A stretch of DNA of 64,000 bases from Pseudonocardia sp. MH-G8 (GCF_002262885.1 NZ_NKYF01000014.1:154389-218388), one strand, 5' to 3'. Shown: positions 43,216 to 51,963, numbered from the stretch's first letter. The notes: generated by a model not told the origin, from the sequence alone. Translations and numbers: made by a program.

Positions 43216-44265
43216 ATGTACAGCAAGGACGGCGACAACTACTTCATCGTCGACAGCCACATCCACTTCTGGGACGGTGGCCCGGCGAACCAGCGCAACC
43301 GCTACGGCGAGGGTTTCACGAACTGCTTCTACGACTACCACCGCAACCTCTCGCCGGAGGAGTACGTGTGGTCGCTCGAGAAGTTCGGCGACTACAGCGA
43401 GCAGGACCTCATGACGGACCTGTTCCAGGACGGGTACGTCGACAAGGCCATCTTCCAGCCGACCTATCTCACCGACTTCTACGTCAACGGGTTCAACACC
43501 ACCGAGCGCAACGGTGCCCTGGTCGAGAAGCACCCGGACAAGCTGATCGTCAACGGCGCGTTCGACCCGCGAGACGGTGAGGGCGGGCTGGAGAAGCTCG
43601 AACAGCTGCACGCCCGGTGGAACCTCCAGGGCGTGAAGCTCTACACCGCGGAGTGGAAGGGCGAGTCGAAGGGCTGGAAGCTGTCGGACCCGTGGGCCTA
43701 CCGGTACCTGGAGAAGTGCCAGGAACTGGGCATCCGCAACGTCCACGTGCACAAGGGCCCGACGATCTACCCGCTCAACCGCGACGCGTTCGACGTGGCC
43801 GACGTCGACGAGGCGGCCACGGCGTTCCCGCAACTGCGGTTCATCATCGAGCACGTCGGGCTGCCGCGGCTGGAGGACTTCTGCTGGATCGCCACCCAGG
43901 AGCCCAACGTGTACGGCGGGCTCGCCGTGGCGATGCCGTTCATCCACTCGCGGCCGCGCTACTTCGCCCAGATCATCGGTGAGCTGCTCTACTGGCTCGA
44001 CGACAACCGGCTCACCTTCTCCAGCGACTACGCCATCTGGCACCCGAAGTGGCTGGTGGAGAAGTTCGTCGACTTCCAGATCCCCGAGGACATGCAGTCC
44101 GAGTACGGGGTGCTCACCACCGACATCAAGAAGAAGATCCTCGGCCTCAACGCCGCCCGGCTCTACGACATCGACGTGCCCGAGGCCTGCGGCCTGTCGG
44201 TGCCCGCCGAGCCGGTCGCCGGCGAGACCGTCGGTGCGGGGCCCGTCCCCGTGGCGGGCGGGTGA
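43216..44265 (+). CDS. amidohydrolase-family protein of propane/THF monooxygenase clusters
   Basis: 349 aa. ACMSD-like amidohydrolase 2 barrel: metal motif HxH in VDSHIHFWDGGPANQ, histidines in IRNVHVHKGPTI and FIIEHVGLPRLEDF, and the late aspartate in TFSSDYAIWHPKW. Homologues occur beside monooxygenase genes in Rhodococcus, Gordonia and Mycobacterium, but the reaction is not established there; hydrolysis or decarboxylation of a pathway intermediate is possible. The stop overlaps the next GTG. Confidence 0.85.
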   Translation: MYSKDGDNYFIVDSHIHFWDGGPANQRNRYGEGFTNCFYDYHRNLSPEEYVWSLEKFGDYSEQDLMTDLFQDGYVDKAIFQPTYLTDFYVNGFNTTERNGALVEKHPDKLIVNGAFDPRDGEGGLEKLEQLHARWNLQGVKLYTAEWKGESKGWKLSDPWAYRYLEKCQELGIRNVHVHKGPTIYPLNRDAFDVADVDEAATAFPQLRFIIEHVGLPRLEDFCWIATQEPNVYGGLAVAMPFIHSRPRYFAQIIGELLYWLDDNRLTFSSDYAIWHPKWLVEKFVDFQIPEDMQSEYGVLTTDIKKKILGLNAARLYDIDVPEACGLSVPAEPVAGETVGAGPVPVAGG

Positions 44266-44972
44266 CGGTCGAGGCTCCGGCCGCCCGCTCCGGCCTGGCG
44301 CCCGCCGTGTGGCGGGCGCTGGGCACGGTGCGCGACCCGGAGCTCGACGAGTCGATCACGGACCTGAAGTTCGTGCAGGAGTGCACGGTGTCCGGCGACG
44401 AGGTCACCGTCGTGCTGCGCCTGCCCACCTACTTCTGCGCCCCGAACTTCGCCTACCTGATGGTGGCCGACGCCGCCGACGCCGTCCGAGGGCTGCCCGG
44501 CGTGCGTGCCGCGCACGTCACGCTGGCCGAGCACTTCGCCTCCGACGAGATCAACGCCGGCGTGGCGGCGGGCGGCGGGTTCTCCGCGTCCTTCCCGGGC
44601 CTGGCCGATCCCGACGCGGTCGACCTGGCCGACCTGCGGGTGACGTTCCAGCGCAAGGCCCACTCGGCCGCGCAGGAGCTCGTCGCCGACGGGCTGCTGC
44701 GGGCCGGGCACACCCTCGACGACCTGCTCGGCACCACCCTCGGACAGGCGCCCGAGGGCCCCGCCCTCGACCGGCTGCGCCGCCGCCGCGCCGACCTCCG
44801 GCTCCCTGCCGGGCCGTCCGCGCCGCTGCTGCTCGACCCCGACGGGACGCCGATGACCGCCGACGGGCTTCCGCTCAAACTGCGGCTCGCCCGCACCACC
44901 CGGGTCAGCATCGAAGGCAACGGGATCTTCTGCCGCGGCCTGCTCGCCACCCGGTACGGCGACGAGGGGTAG
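44262..44972 (+). CDS. DUF59/MIP18-type iron-sulfur assembly protein
   Basis: 236 aa from GTG overlapping the amidohydrolase stop. N-terminal DUF59 domain (VWRALGTVRDPELDESITDL, VVLRLPTYFCAPNFAYLMVA with the conserved cysteine). The C-terminal half is specific to these clusters (LVADGLLRAGHTLDDLLGTT, IEGNGIFCRGLLATRYGDEG). DUF59 proteins help load Fe-S or metal centres, so maturation of the hydroxylase diiron site or the reductase cluster is a reasonable inference. Confidence 0.82.
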   Translation: MTVEAPAARSGLAPAVWRALGTVRDPELDESITDLKFVQECTVSGDEVTVVLRLPTYFCAPNFAYLMVADAADAVRGLPGVRAAHVTLAEHFASDEINAGVAAGGGFSASFPGLADPDAVDLADLRVTFQRKAHSAAQELVADGLLRAGHTLDDLLGTTLGQAPEGPALDRLRRRRADLRLPAGPSAPLLLDPDGTPMTADGLPLKLRLARTTRVSIEGNGIFCRGLLATRYGDEG

Positions 44973-44974
44973 CG

Positions 44975-45220
44975 ATGCAGGCGCCCGAGACCTACAACCC
45001 GTGGACGATCGTGCACGTCGTGTTCGACCACCTCGCCGCCGACGGCCTGCACCCGGTGCTCGGGGAGACGGGTGACCCGGCCGAGCCGGCGACGGCGCTG
45101 CTGCGCGCGCTCGGCATCGAGCCGGGGCGCGAGCGTGAGGGGCCGGCGGCGGAGTCGGTCCAGGCGACGCTCGCCGAGATGCGGGCGCGGATGTTCCCGG
45201 ACGTCGGCAACGAGCCATGA
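44975..45220 (+). CDS. small unknown protein of the propane monooxygenase cluster
   Basis: 81 aa, starting MQAPETYNPWTIVHVVFDHL 3 bp after the DUF59 stop. A helical, acidic protein with no metal motif or membrane segment; a second helix reads SVQATLAEMRARMFPDVGNE. Not recognised as a named domain. Tight spacing places it firmly in the prm transcript, so an accessory role in monooxygenase assembly is possible. Confidence 0.75.
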   Translation: MQAPETYNPWTIVHVVFDHLAADGLHPVLGETGDPAEPATALLRALGIEPGREREGPAAESVQATLAEMRARMFPDVGNEP

Positions 45221-45242
45221 GGAGACCCATGAGGAGCCTCTT

Positions 45243-45848
45243 GTGACGATCGACGAGCAGGACACCGTGACCACAGCACCCCGGACCGTTCGCCGCCTCG
45301 ACCTCCCGGCGGCCACCGAGCTCGCGGGCCTGGCCGCGGTGTTCGAAGACCTGCAGTACGTGCTGCGCTGCTGCGAGCACCTCGTCTCCGCGCTCGGCGG
45401 CCGCGGCGAGCCCGACCCGGCACTCGTGGAGGCGCTGTGGACCGGCGCCCTCATCGGGTACGCGCGGTGCTTCTCGTCCCGCGCGGCCGTGCTCGCCGAG
45501 GCCGACGTCGGGGAGCTGGGGATCGAGGGCGAGGTCACGCAGGTCCACGGGATGCTGAAGAAGGCGCGCGACCACCTCGCGTCCCGGCACACCAACCCGC
45601 GGGAGGCGTTCACGATCGGGGTGGCGCAGTCGAACGACGGCACCCCGACGGGCGTCGCGGTCGTCTCCAGCCCACGGCCACCGGTCGACGAGGCGACCGT
45701 GCGCATGCTCGGCCGCCTCGCCTACGGCCTCTCGGGGCTGGTGGACGGGCGGATGCAGGAGTGCCAGAACCGGGTGCTCGCCGCGGCCGCAGCCCTGACC
45801 CCGGGGGAGCTCGCACGGCTGCCGGTGGTGCACCTCAGCGAGGGCTGA
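45243..45848 (+). CDS. unknown protein at the end of the prm operon
   Basis: 201 aa from GTG, after a duplicated ATGAGGAG sequence that provides the ribosome site. Helical N-terminus (LPAATELAGLAAVFEDLQYV, LRCCEHLVSALGGRGEPDPA) and a middle motif ALWTGALIGYARCFSSRAAV; C-terminal helix EATVRMLGRLAYGLSGLVDG. No named domain is recognised. Position 22 bp after the 81-aa gene and the intervening ribosome site make it the last gene of the cluster. Confidence 0.75.
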   Translation: MTIDEQDTVTTAPRTVRRLDLPAATELAGLAAVFEDLQYVLRCCEHLVSALGGRGEPDPALVEALWTGALIGYARCFSSRAAVLAEADVGELGIEGEVTQVHGMLKKARDHLASRHTNPREAFTIGVAQSNDGTPTGVAVVSSPRPPVDEATVRMLGRLAYGLSGLVDGRMQECQNRVLAAAAALTPGELARLPVVHLSEG

Positions 45849-46100
45849 TCACCGCCGGGTGGCGCGACGATCGATCCCCTGGACGCGGTGCCCATTGCAA
45901 GATCGCGCCCAGAAGCACGTCAACGCTGCGCGGAGGAGCCTGGTGTGCGGCTCGGCGCGATCTGCGAGCCGCGATCGTGGGGAGTCGTACACCAGCGCGG
46001 TGCGTTCCGTCCCGGCGTGCGGGTCGTAGTGATCTCGGGATCGCCGGTTGCAGTGGATCTTCCGGGACACGTTCGCGGGCCGCCCGTCTAGGTTGTGTCG

Positions 46101-46267
46101 ATGCTCGTCGCCGGCACGCGCAGGCGCGCCCAACCCGCGCCGCCGCACGTCGTGGCCGAGTCGCTGCAACGGCCCGACCTCCCGCGCCATGATCTCGAGT
46201 ATCGGTTGCCCATTGTCGTGATCACAGCCATGTGCAACCGATACTCGAGATCTTCGCGCTGCGCTTG
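46101..46267 (+). pseudogene. possible truncated gene start cut by palindrome A
   Basis: An ATG at 46101 opens MLVAGTRRRAQPAPPHVVAE SLQRPDLPR, the style of an SRPBCC-protein N-terminus, then reads directly into the palindrome at 46191 and stops soon after. No continuation is found beyond the toxin-antitoxin pair. This is read as a gene truncated by insertion of the palindrome/toxin unit; the family call is tentative. Confidence 0.4.
46191..46252. repeat. palindromic repeat A flanking the toxin-antitoxin pair
   Basis: GATCTCGAGTATCGGTTGC (46191-46209) pairs perfectly with 46234-46252. The element is a diverged copy of the palindrome at 46919-46970, sharing the arms, the ATTGTCGTGATCAC centre and the flank GATCTTCGCG. 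It ends 34 bp before the antitoxin start. Confidence 0.9.
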
Positions 46268-46286
46268 ATAGCAGTATGATAGTCGG

Positions 46287-46514
46287 ATGGCAGATCTGCT
46301 GATCCGCGGTCTCGACCCGGAGACCCACCGGGAGCTGAAGCGCCGCGCCGAGCGCGCGGGCCAGAGCCTGCAGGGCTACGTGGCCGGGTTGCTCGAGGCG
46401 CACACCGCCCGACCCTCCATGGCGGACTGGCTGGCGGAGCTGGACGAGCTCATACCGGTGGACGTCTCGAGCGGTGCCGAGGCCGTGCGCGCGGCGCGTG
46501 ACGAGCTGCCGTGA
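46287..46514 (+). CDS. vapB: FitA/VapB-type ribbon-helix-helix antitoxin
   Basis: 75 aa. N-terminal RHH DNA-binding segment MADLLIRGLDPETHRELKRR followed by AERAGQSLQGYVAGLLEAHT, typical of FitA-like antitoxins. The C-terminal part (LAELDELIPVDVSSGAEAVR) would wrap the toxin. TATGATAG just upstream is a good -10 candidate. It overlaps the toxin gene by 4 bp (GTGA). Flanking palindromes could be operator sites as well as mobile ends. Confidence 0.9.
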   Translation: MADLLIRGLDPETHRELKRRAERAGQSLQGYVAGLLEAHTARPSMADWLAELDELIPVDVSSGAEAVRAARDELP

Positions 46515-46915
46515 CGCTCGTCCTCGACGCCTCCGCCGTCGTCGACCTGCTGCTGCGCAACCGCAACGGCGACGCGGTGCGGGGGCACCTCACCGGCGCG
46601 GACCTGCACACGGTCGCTCACCTCGACGCCGAGGTGTTCTCGGCGCTCGCGCGGCTGCACCGGGACGGTGCGCTGTCGGCCGAGGCCGTCGACGCCCGGC
46701 TGCGCGCGCTTTCACGGATGGACGTCCTCCGACTGCCGATCACCGGTGCGCTCCTGCAGGAGGCGTGGGCGCTGCGGAACAACATCACCGCCCGCGATGC
46801 CCTGTACGTCGCCCTCGCCCGCCGCCTGCGCGGTCGGCTGCTCACCACCGATCGGCGCCTGGTCCGTGCAGTCCCGGGCATCTGCGTCGCGCTCCCCGCC
46901 GACCCCGTCCCATGA
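46511..46915 (+). CDS. vapC: VapC-type PIN-domain ribonuclease toxin
   Basis: 134 aa from GTG. PIN domain with all four acidic metal ligands: D6 (LVLDASAVVDLLL), E41 (HLDAEVFSAL), D96 (ITARDALYVALA) and D114 (LLTTDRRL). VapC toxins cut tRNA or rRNA and are neutralised by the cognate antitoxin encoded upstream. The stop lies 3 bp before palindrome B, which may terminate transcription. Confidence 0.93.
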   Translation: MTLVLDASAVVDLLLRNRNGDAVRGHLTGADLHTVAHLDAEVFSALARLHRDGALSAEAVDARLRALSRMDVLRLPITGALLQEAWALRNNITARDALYVALARRLRGRLLTTDRRLVRAVPGICVALPADPVP

Positions 46916-46918
46916 CCG

Positions 46919-46970
46919 CGAGTATCGGTTGCTCATTGTCGTGATCACGACAATGAGCAACCGATACTCG
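46919..46970. repeat. 52-bp perfect palindrome B flanking the toxin-antitoxin pair
   Basis: A perfect palindrome without loop: each 26-bp arm starts CGAGTATCGGTTGCTCATTG and meets at GTGATCAC. It sits between the converging vapC and galK stops. Palindrome A is a related copy on the other side of the gene pair. Confidence 0.95.
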
Positions 46971-46983
46971 AGATCTTCGCGGG

Positions 46984-48114
46984 TCAGGCGACCCGTTCGG
47001 CCCCCGCGGACGGCTCGGTGGCCCGGATGTCGGGCTCCCGGTGCCCGCCGTCCGCGAACGCGGCACGCACGGCGTCGGCCACCGCGCCGGCGAGGTCGAC
47101 CGGCACCAGGGCGATCGCCGAGCCGCCGAACCCGCCGCCGGTCATCCGCGCCCCGAGGGCGCCGGCGGCGCGGGCCGACTCGCAGGCCAGGTCCAGCTCG
47201 AGGCAGGAGACCTCGTAGTCGCCCGCCAGCGAGGCGTGCGAGGCGTCGAGCAGCGGGCCGATCTCGGGGAGCCGGCCGGCGTCGAGCAGCGCGACGGTGT
47301 CCCGGACGCGGGCGATCTCGGTGACGATGTGCCGCGCCCGGGGGAGCAGGTCGGAATCGAGCACCGCCAGGTCGTCGAGCTCTGCGTCGCGCAGGCTGGC
47401 ACGTCCGAGCGTGGCCGCCGCCTTCTCCACGGACGCCCGGCGTGCGCCGTACTGGTTGTCGGCGTGGCTGTGGCGCACCTTCGTGTCGATCACGAGCAGG
47501 GTGAGGCCGGCGTCGGCGGGGGCGAACGGGACCTGGCGCGTCGAGTCGTCGTGGGTGTCGAGCAGCAGCGCGTGCCCGGCCGTGCCGAGTAGCGACGCGG
47601 CCTGGTCCATGCCGCCGGTCTGCGCGCCGACCACGTCGTTCTCCGCCCGCCGGCACGCCGCCACGAGGGTCCGGCGGCCCTCGGCCGAGCCGCCGAGCCC
47701 GAGCCCGAACAGGTCGTCGACGGCCAGCGCGGCCCCGCACTCCAGCGCCGCGGACGACGAGAGCCCCGAGCCGAGCGGCACGGTGTCCGTCACGAGCAGG
47801 TCGATCCCGCCGACCGCGTGCCCGGCTTCGCGCAGCGCCCACAGCACCCCGGCGACGTAGCCCGCCCAGCCCTCGGGGTGGCCGGGGCCGACGTCGGCGA
47901 GGTCGCCGTCGAAGCCGCCCTCCTCGGAGCGGCTGCGCAGCCGCAGCCGGGTGTCGTCGCGCCGCGCGACCTCGACGACGGTGCGCTGCGCGATCGCGAA
48001 CGGCAGGCACAGCCCGTCGGCGTAGTCGACGTGCTCGCCGATCAGGTTGACCCGCCCCGGGCCGGCCCAGCGCCCGTCCGGCTCGCGCCCGAAAAGCTCT
48101 GCGAACGTCGTCAC
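46984..48114 (-). CDS. galK: galactokinase
   Basis: 376 aa from GTG. GHMP kinase: substrate motif GRVNLIGEHVDYADGLCLPF, ATP loop VPLGSGLSSSAALECGAALA and C-terminal ARMTGGGFGGSAIAL. Phosphorylates galactose to galactose-1-phosphate (Leloir pathway). The GTG overlaps the galT stop. The gene order beta-galactosidase, regulator, galT, galK gives a complete lactose/galactoside-to-UDP-glucose route except for the epimerase, which is not in the window. Confidence 0.95.
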   Translation of the reverse strand: MTTFAELFGREPDGRWAGPGRVNLIGEHVDYADGLCLPFAIAQRTVVEVARRDDTRLRLRSRSEEGGFDGDLADVGPGHPEGWAGYVAGVLWALREAGHAVGGIDLLVTDTVPLGSGLSSSAALECGAALAVDDLFGLGLGGSAEGRRTLVAACRRAENDVVGAQTGGMDQAASLLGTAGHALLLDTHDDSTRQVPFAPADAGLTLLVIDTKVRHSHADNQYGARRASVEKAAATLGRASLRDAELDDLAVLDSDLLPRARHIVTEIARVRDTVALLDAGRLPEIGPLLDASHASLAGDYEVSCLELDLACESARAAGALGARMTGGGFGGSAIALVPVDLAGAVADAVRAAFADGGHREPDIRATEPSAGAERVA

Positions 48115-49205
48115 GGTCCGACCTCCCGAAGCCGCTGGGCGATCCGCTCCGGCAGCGCGTCGTTGATCCAGGCACCGGCCCCGGACTCGGAGCCGGCGAG
48201 GTACTTGAGCTTGCCGGGCGCCCGGCGGAGCGAGAACAACCGCAGGTGCAGCCGGGTCAGGTCCCGGCCGGCGTGGACCGGCGCCTGGTGCCACCCCGCG
48301 ATGTAGGGCGGCGGCCCCGCGTCCTCGAAGTAGACCTCGAAGCGGTGCAGCAGGTCGCGGTAGAGCTCCGCGAGCTCCGTGCGCTCCTCGTCGGTGAGGG
48401 CGGGGAAGTCGGGCACGGGCCGGTGCGGCACCAGGTGCGCCTCGACGGGCCAGCGCGCCGCGGCGGGCACGAACACCGTGAAGTGCTCGCCCTCCCGGAC
48501 GACGCGCGTGCCGGCCTTGCGCTCGGCGTCGACGACGTCGCCGAGCAGGTCGCGACCCGTGCGCTGGCGGTGCTCCGCGGCCTGCTCCAACAGCTGCCCC
48601 GTGCGGGGCGTGACGAACGGGTAGGCGTAGATCTGCCCGTGCGGGTGCTCGAGGGTCACCCCGATCTCGGTGCCGCGGTTCTCGAACGGGAACACCTGCT
48701 TCACGCCCGGCAGCGCCGACAGCGCCGCCGTGCGGTCGGCCCACGCCTCGATCACGGTGCGGACGCGCGAGACCGGCAGGGCGCCGAACGACGAGTTGTG
48801 GTCGCTGGTGAAACAGACGACCTCGCAGCGTCCGGTCGCCGGCCGCTGCGGCCACAGCGGGATGCCGTCCACCTCGGCCGGCACGTCCGCGATGCCCTGC
48901 GCGAACGAGGGGAACCGGTTCTCGAACACCACCACGTCGTAGTCCGAGGCCGGGATCTCCGACGCCGGACGCCCCGGGCGCGTCGGGCACAGCGGGCAGG
49001 CGTCGGCCGGCGGCAGGAACGTGCGGTCCTGGCGGTGCGCCGCGATCGCCACCCACTCGCCGGTGAGCACGTCGTAGCGCATGACCGAGCCCGTCTGCAC
49101 CTGCGGCAGGTCCCGGGTGTCCGGCGGCGGCACGCGCTCGGGCGTGACGTCGTCGAAGTAGATCAGCTCGCGCCCGTCGGCCATCCGGGCCGTCGTGCGC
49201 CTCAT
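48111..49205 (-). CDS. galT: galactose-1-phosphate uridylyltransferase
   Basis: 364 aa from MRRTTARMADGRELIYFDDV; the ATG overlaps the regulator stop. Zinc site cysteines in DACPLCPTRPG, the catalytic HPHGQ histidine triad in VTLEHPHGQIYAYPF and late WHQAP and HLRLFSLRRAPGKLKYLAGS. Exchanges UMP between UDP-glucose and galactose-1-phosphate. Translationally coupled to both neighbours. Confidence 0.95.
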   Translation of the reverse strand: MRRTTARMADGRELIYFDDVTPERVPPPDTRDLPQVQTGSVMRYDVLTGEWVAIAAHRQDRTFLPPADACPLCPTRPGRPASEIPASDYDVVVFENRFPSFAQGIADVPAEVDGIPLWPQRPATGRCEVVCFTSDHNSSFGALPVSRVRTVIEAWADRTAALSALPGVKQVFPFENRGTEIGVTLEHPHGQIYAYPFVTPRTGQLLEQAAEHRQRTGRDLLGDVVDAERKAGTRVVREGEHFTVFVPAAARWPVEAHLVPHRPVPDFPALTDEERTELAELYRDLLHRFEVYFEDAGPPPYIAGWHQAPVHAGRDLTRLHLRLFSLRRAPGKLKYLAGSESGAGAWINDALPERIAQRLREVGP

Positions 49206-49966
49206 GCGAGCACCAGCCGTCCGCAGCTGCGCTGAAGGACCTGGCGCGCCTCGGGCGCGAGGGCGTCGTCGCTGACGACGACGTCCACCTCGTCGAGGGC
49301 CGCGATCGTGCTCAACCCCACCACTCCCCATTTCGAGTTGTCGGCCACCACGGCCACCTGCCGGGCGCTGGCCACCAGCGCCCGGTTCGTCTCCGCCTCC
49401 ACGAGGTTGGGCGTGGTGAACCCCGCCTCGGCGTCCATCCCGTGCACGCCCATCAGCAACCAGTCGACGTGCAGCCCCCGCAGGGTGGCCACCGCGACCG
49501 GCCCGACCAGCGCGTCCGACGGCGTGCGCTCCCCGCCGGTGAGGACCACCGTGAGGTCGTCGCGCGCCGCCGCGTGCAGCACCTCGCCGACGCGCAGCGA
49601 GTTCGTCACGACGGTGAGCCGCGGGATCCCGAGCAGGACGGACGCGACCGCATGCGTCGTCGTACCCGCCGACAGCGCCACCGACGCACCCGGCTCGACG
49701 AGCGCGGCAGCCGCCTCGGCGATCGCCTGCTTCGCCGCCGTGTGCAGCGCCGCCTTCGCCGCGAAGCCGGGCTCCTCGACGCTGCTGCCCGCCGCCGTCG
49801 CACCGCCGTGCACCCGGGTGACGAGACCGCGGCGCGCGAGCTCGTCGATGTCGCGGCGCACCGTCATGTCCGACACGCCCAGCCGCTCCACCAGTTCCGA
49901 CACCCGGACGCCGCCCGTGGTGCGCACGGCGTCGAGGATCAGCTCCTGGCGCTGGCGGGCGAGCAT
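49202..49966 (-). CDS. DeoR/GlpR-family regulator of the galactose operon
   Basis: 254 aa. N-terminal DeoR helix-turn-helix (VRVSELVERLGVSDMTVRRD, RGLVTRVHGGA) and C-terminal sugar-phosphate sensor (SAGTTTHAVASVLLGIPRLT, MGVHGMDAEAGFTTPNLVEA). DeoR proteins usually repress and are released by a phosphorylated sugar, here plausibly galactose-1-phosphate. Lies inside the operon, overlapping beta-galactosidase and galT by 4 bp each. Direct repeats CGAACAGAA upstream of the operon are candidate binding sites. Confidence 0.92.
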   Translation of the reverse strand: MLARQRQELILDAVRTTGGVRVSELVERLGVSDMTVRRDIDELARRGLVTRVHGGATAAGSSVEEPGFAAKAALHTAAKQAIAEAAAALVEPGASVALSAGTTTHAVASVLLGIPRLTVVTNSLRVGEVLHAAARDDLTVVLTGGERTPSDALVGPVAVATLRGLHVDWLLMGVHGMDAEAGFTTPNLVEAETNRALVASARQVAVVADNSKWGVVGLSTIAALDEVDVVVSDDALAPEARQVLQRSCGRLVLA

Positions 49967-51963
49967 CAGTCCTCGGTCCGCACCACGGCCGCCGTACCCG
50001 CCGCCACCTCGACCTCGCCGTCCAGCACGTCCCCGCTCAGCAGGTCGGTGCCCCGGGCGGGCACGGTGGCAGCCTGGTCGCCGCGGTTGAGCACGAACAG
50101 GTACCGGCCGCGGCGCACGACCTCCAGCCCTGGCTGCGGCGCGTCCAGTCGGCTGACGCCGGCCTCGCGCGTGAGGCGCTCGGCGAGTGCGGCGGTCGCG
50201 TCGTCGTCCAGCCAGGTGGCGAGGTACCAGGCCACCCCGTCGCCGACGGCGCGGCGGGTGAGCGCGGGCGTGCCGGGCAGCGGGCCGTCGGTGTAGCGGG
50301 CGATGACCTCGGCGTCGCGCGCCTCGAGCACCTCGGTCCAGACGTCGGCGGTGCTGCCGTCGTCGAGCGTGACGGTCTCGCCCGCGCGCAGCGGCGCGAA
50401 CTCCTCGGTGCGCACCCCCAACAGCTCCCGGAACGCCCCCGGGTAGCCGCCGAGCCGGACGTGGTCGCGCTCGTCGACGATCCCGGAGAAGTACGTGACG
50501 AGGACGTGTCCACCGCCGCGGACGTAGGCCTCCAGCGCCTCGGCGGCCGCGTCCGTGCAGAGGTAGAGGGTCGGCACGACGACGAGCCGGTAGCCCGACA
50601 GGTCGGCCGAGGGGTGCACGACGTCGGCGGTGGCGCCCAGCTCGGTGACCGCGCGGTGCCAGCGCAGCGCGGCGTCCATGGCCCGGACCTGGCAGCTGGG
50701 GTGCGAGCCCAGGTCGCACGCCCACCAGGACTCCCAGTCGACGAGCAGCGCCACGTCCGCCTCGACCGGGCTCCCGGCCACCTCGCCGATCTTCAGGAGC
50801 GCATCGCCGAGGGCGGCGACCTCGCGGAAGCGCGCCGAATCCGGCCCGGCGTGGGGCACCAGCGCCGAGTGGTACTTCTCCGCGCCCGCCTTCGACGCCC
50901 GCCACTGGAAGAACCCGACGGTGTCGGCGCCGCGGGCGACGTGGCGCAGGGAGTCGAGCAGTAGCTCACCGGGCTTCTTCGCCGGGTTGACCGGCTGCCA
51001 GTTGACGGCGCTCGTCGCCGACTCCATCAGCATCCACGGCTTCCCACCGGCGACGCCGCGGGTGAGGTCGTCGCTGAACGCCTGCTCCGCGCGCGGACGC
51101 GGCAGCCGCGCGTCGAGGTAGTGGTCCTGCGCCACGAGGTCGAGCTCCGGGGCCCAGCGGAAGTAGTCCTGCCCGGACTGGCGCGGGTTGACCATCAGGT
51201 TCGTGGTGACCGGCAGGTCCGGGGTGAGGGTGCGCAGCACCGTGCGCTCGGCGCGGTAGTAGTCGAGCAGGGCCTCGGAGGAGAACCGGGAGAAGTCCAG
51301 CTCGTGGGTCGGGTTCGAGAACGACGGTGTGAGCCGCGGCGGCAGCACCTCGTCGAACGAGGAGTAGCGCTGCGACCAGAACGCCGTGCCCCACGCCTCG
51401 TTCAGGTTCGCGATCGCGCCGTAGCGCCCGGTGAGCCAGCGCCGGAACGCGGCCGCGCTCTCGTCGCAGTAGCAGCGCACGATGTGGCAGCCCAGCTCGT
51501 TGCTGACGTGCCACATCCGCACGGCGGGATGGCTGCCGTAGCGGCGGGCCATCTCGCCGACGAGCTGCAGGGCGTGCTCGCGGAACACCGGCGAGCTCGG
51601 GCACCAGGACTGGCGGCTGCCCGGCCAGAGCGTGCGCCCCTCGGCGTCGACCGGGAGGATCTCCGGGTGCGCCTTCGTCAGCCACGGGGGCGGCGACGCG
51701 GTGGCCGTGGCCAGGTCGACGGCGATCCCGCCCTCGTGCAGCAGCCCGAGCACCTCGTCGAACCAGGCGAAGTCGTACTCGTCCTCCGTCGGCTCGAGCA
51801 GCGCCCACGAGAACACCCCGAGCGTCACGAACCCGACGCGGGCCTCCCGCATGAGCGCCACGTCCTCGCGCCAGACGTCGGGATCCCACTGCTCGGGGTT
51901 GTAGTCGCAACCCATCGCGACACCGGAGAACGGGAACTCGAAAGCCTTGGGGCGGGCCGGCAT
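49966..51963 (-). CDS. GH42 beta-galactosidase
   Basis: 665 aa. GH42 family: AMGCDYNPEQWDPDVWREDV, acid/base glutamate in MWHVSNELGCHIV, nucleophile glutamate in PWMLMESATSAVNWQPVN, four cysteines suited to a zinc site (C-terminal barrel, e.g. CHIVRCYCDES) and the trimerisation domain beyond residue 400. No signal peptide, so it hydrolyses an imported galactoside. First gene of the galactose operon; its ATG follows the candidate operator repeats by about 40 bp. Confidence 0.95.
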   Translation of the reverse strand: MPARPKAFEFPFSGVAMGCDYNPEQWDPDVWREDVALMREARVGFVTLGVFSWALLEPTEDEYDFAWFDEVLGLLHEGGIAVDLATATASPPPWLTKAHPEILPVDAEGRTLWPGSRQSWCPSSPVFREHALQLVGEMARRYGSHPAVRMWHVSNELGCHIVRCYCDESAAAFRRWLTGRYGAIANLNEAWGTAFWSQRYSSFDEVLPPRLTPSFSNPTHELDFSRFSSEALLDYYRAERTVLRTLTPDLPVTTNLMVNPRQSGQDYFRWAPELDLVAQDHYLDARLPRPRAEQAFSDDLTRGVAGGKPWMLMESATSAVNWQPVNPAKKPGELLLDSLRHVARGADTVGFFQWRASKAGAEKYHSALVPHAGPDSARFREVAALGDALLKIGEVAGSPVEADVALLVDWESWWACDLGSHPSCQVRAMDAALRWHRAVTELGATADVVHPSADLSGYRLVVVPTLYLCTDAAAEALEAYVRGGGHVLVTYFSGIVDERDHVRLGGYPGAFRELLGVRTEEFAPLRAGETVTLDDGSTADVWTEVLEARDAEVIARYTDGPLPGTPALTRRAVGDGVAWYLATWLDDDATAALAERLTREAGVSRLDAPQPGLEVVRRGRYLFVLNRGDQAATVPARGTDLLSGDVLDGEVEVAAGTAAVVRTED

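Noticed and set aside
40572..43238. 888-codon minus-strand frame across the chaperonin and alcohol dehydrogenase
   Set aside because: Antisense to two well-supported genes and without recognisable protein features.
45849..46403. 184-codon minus-strand frame
   Set aside because: Runs through the palindrome and the antitoxin gene on the opposite strand and has no domain-like features.
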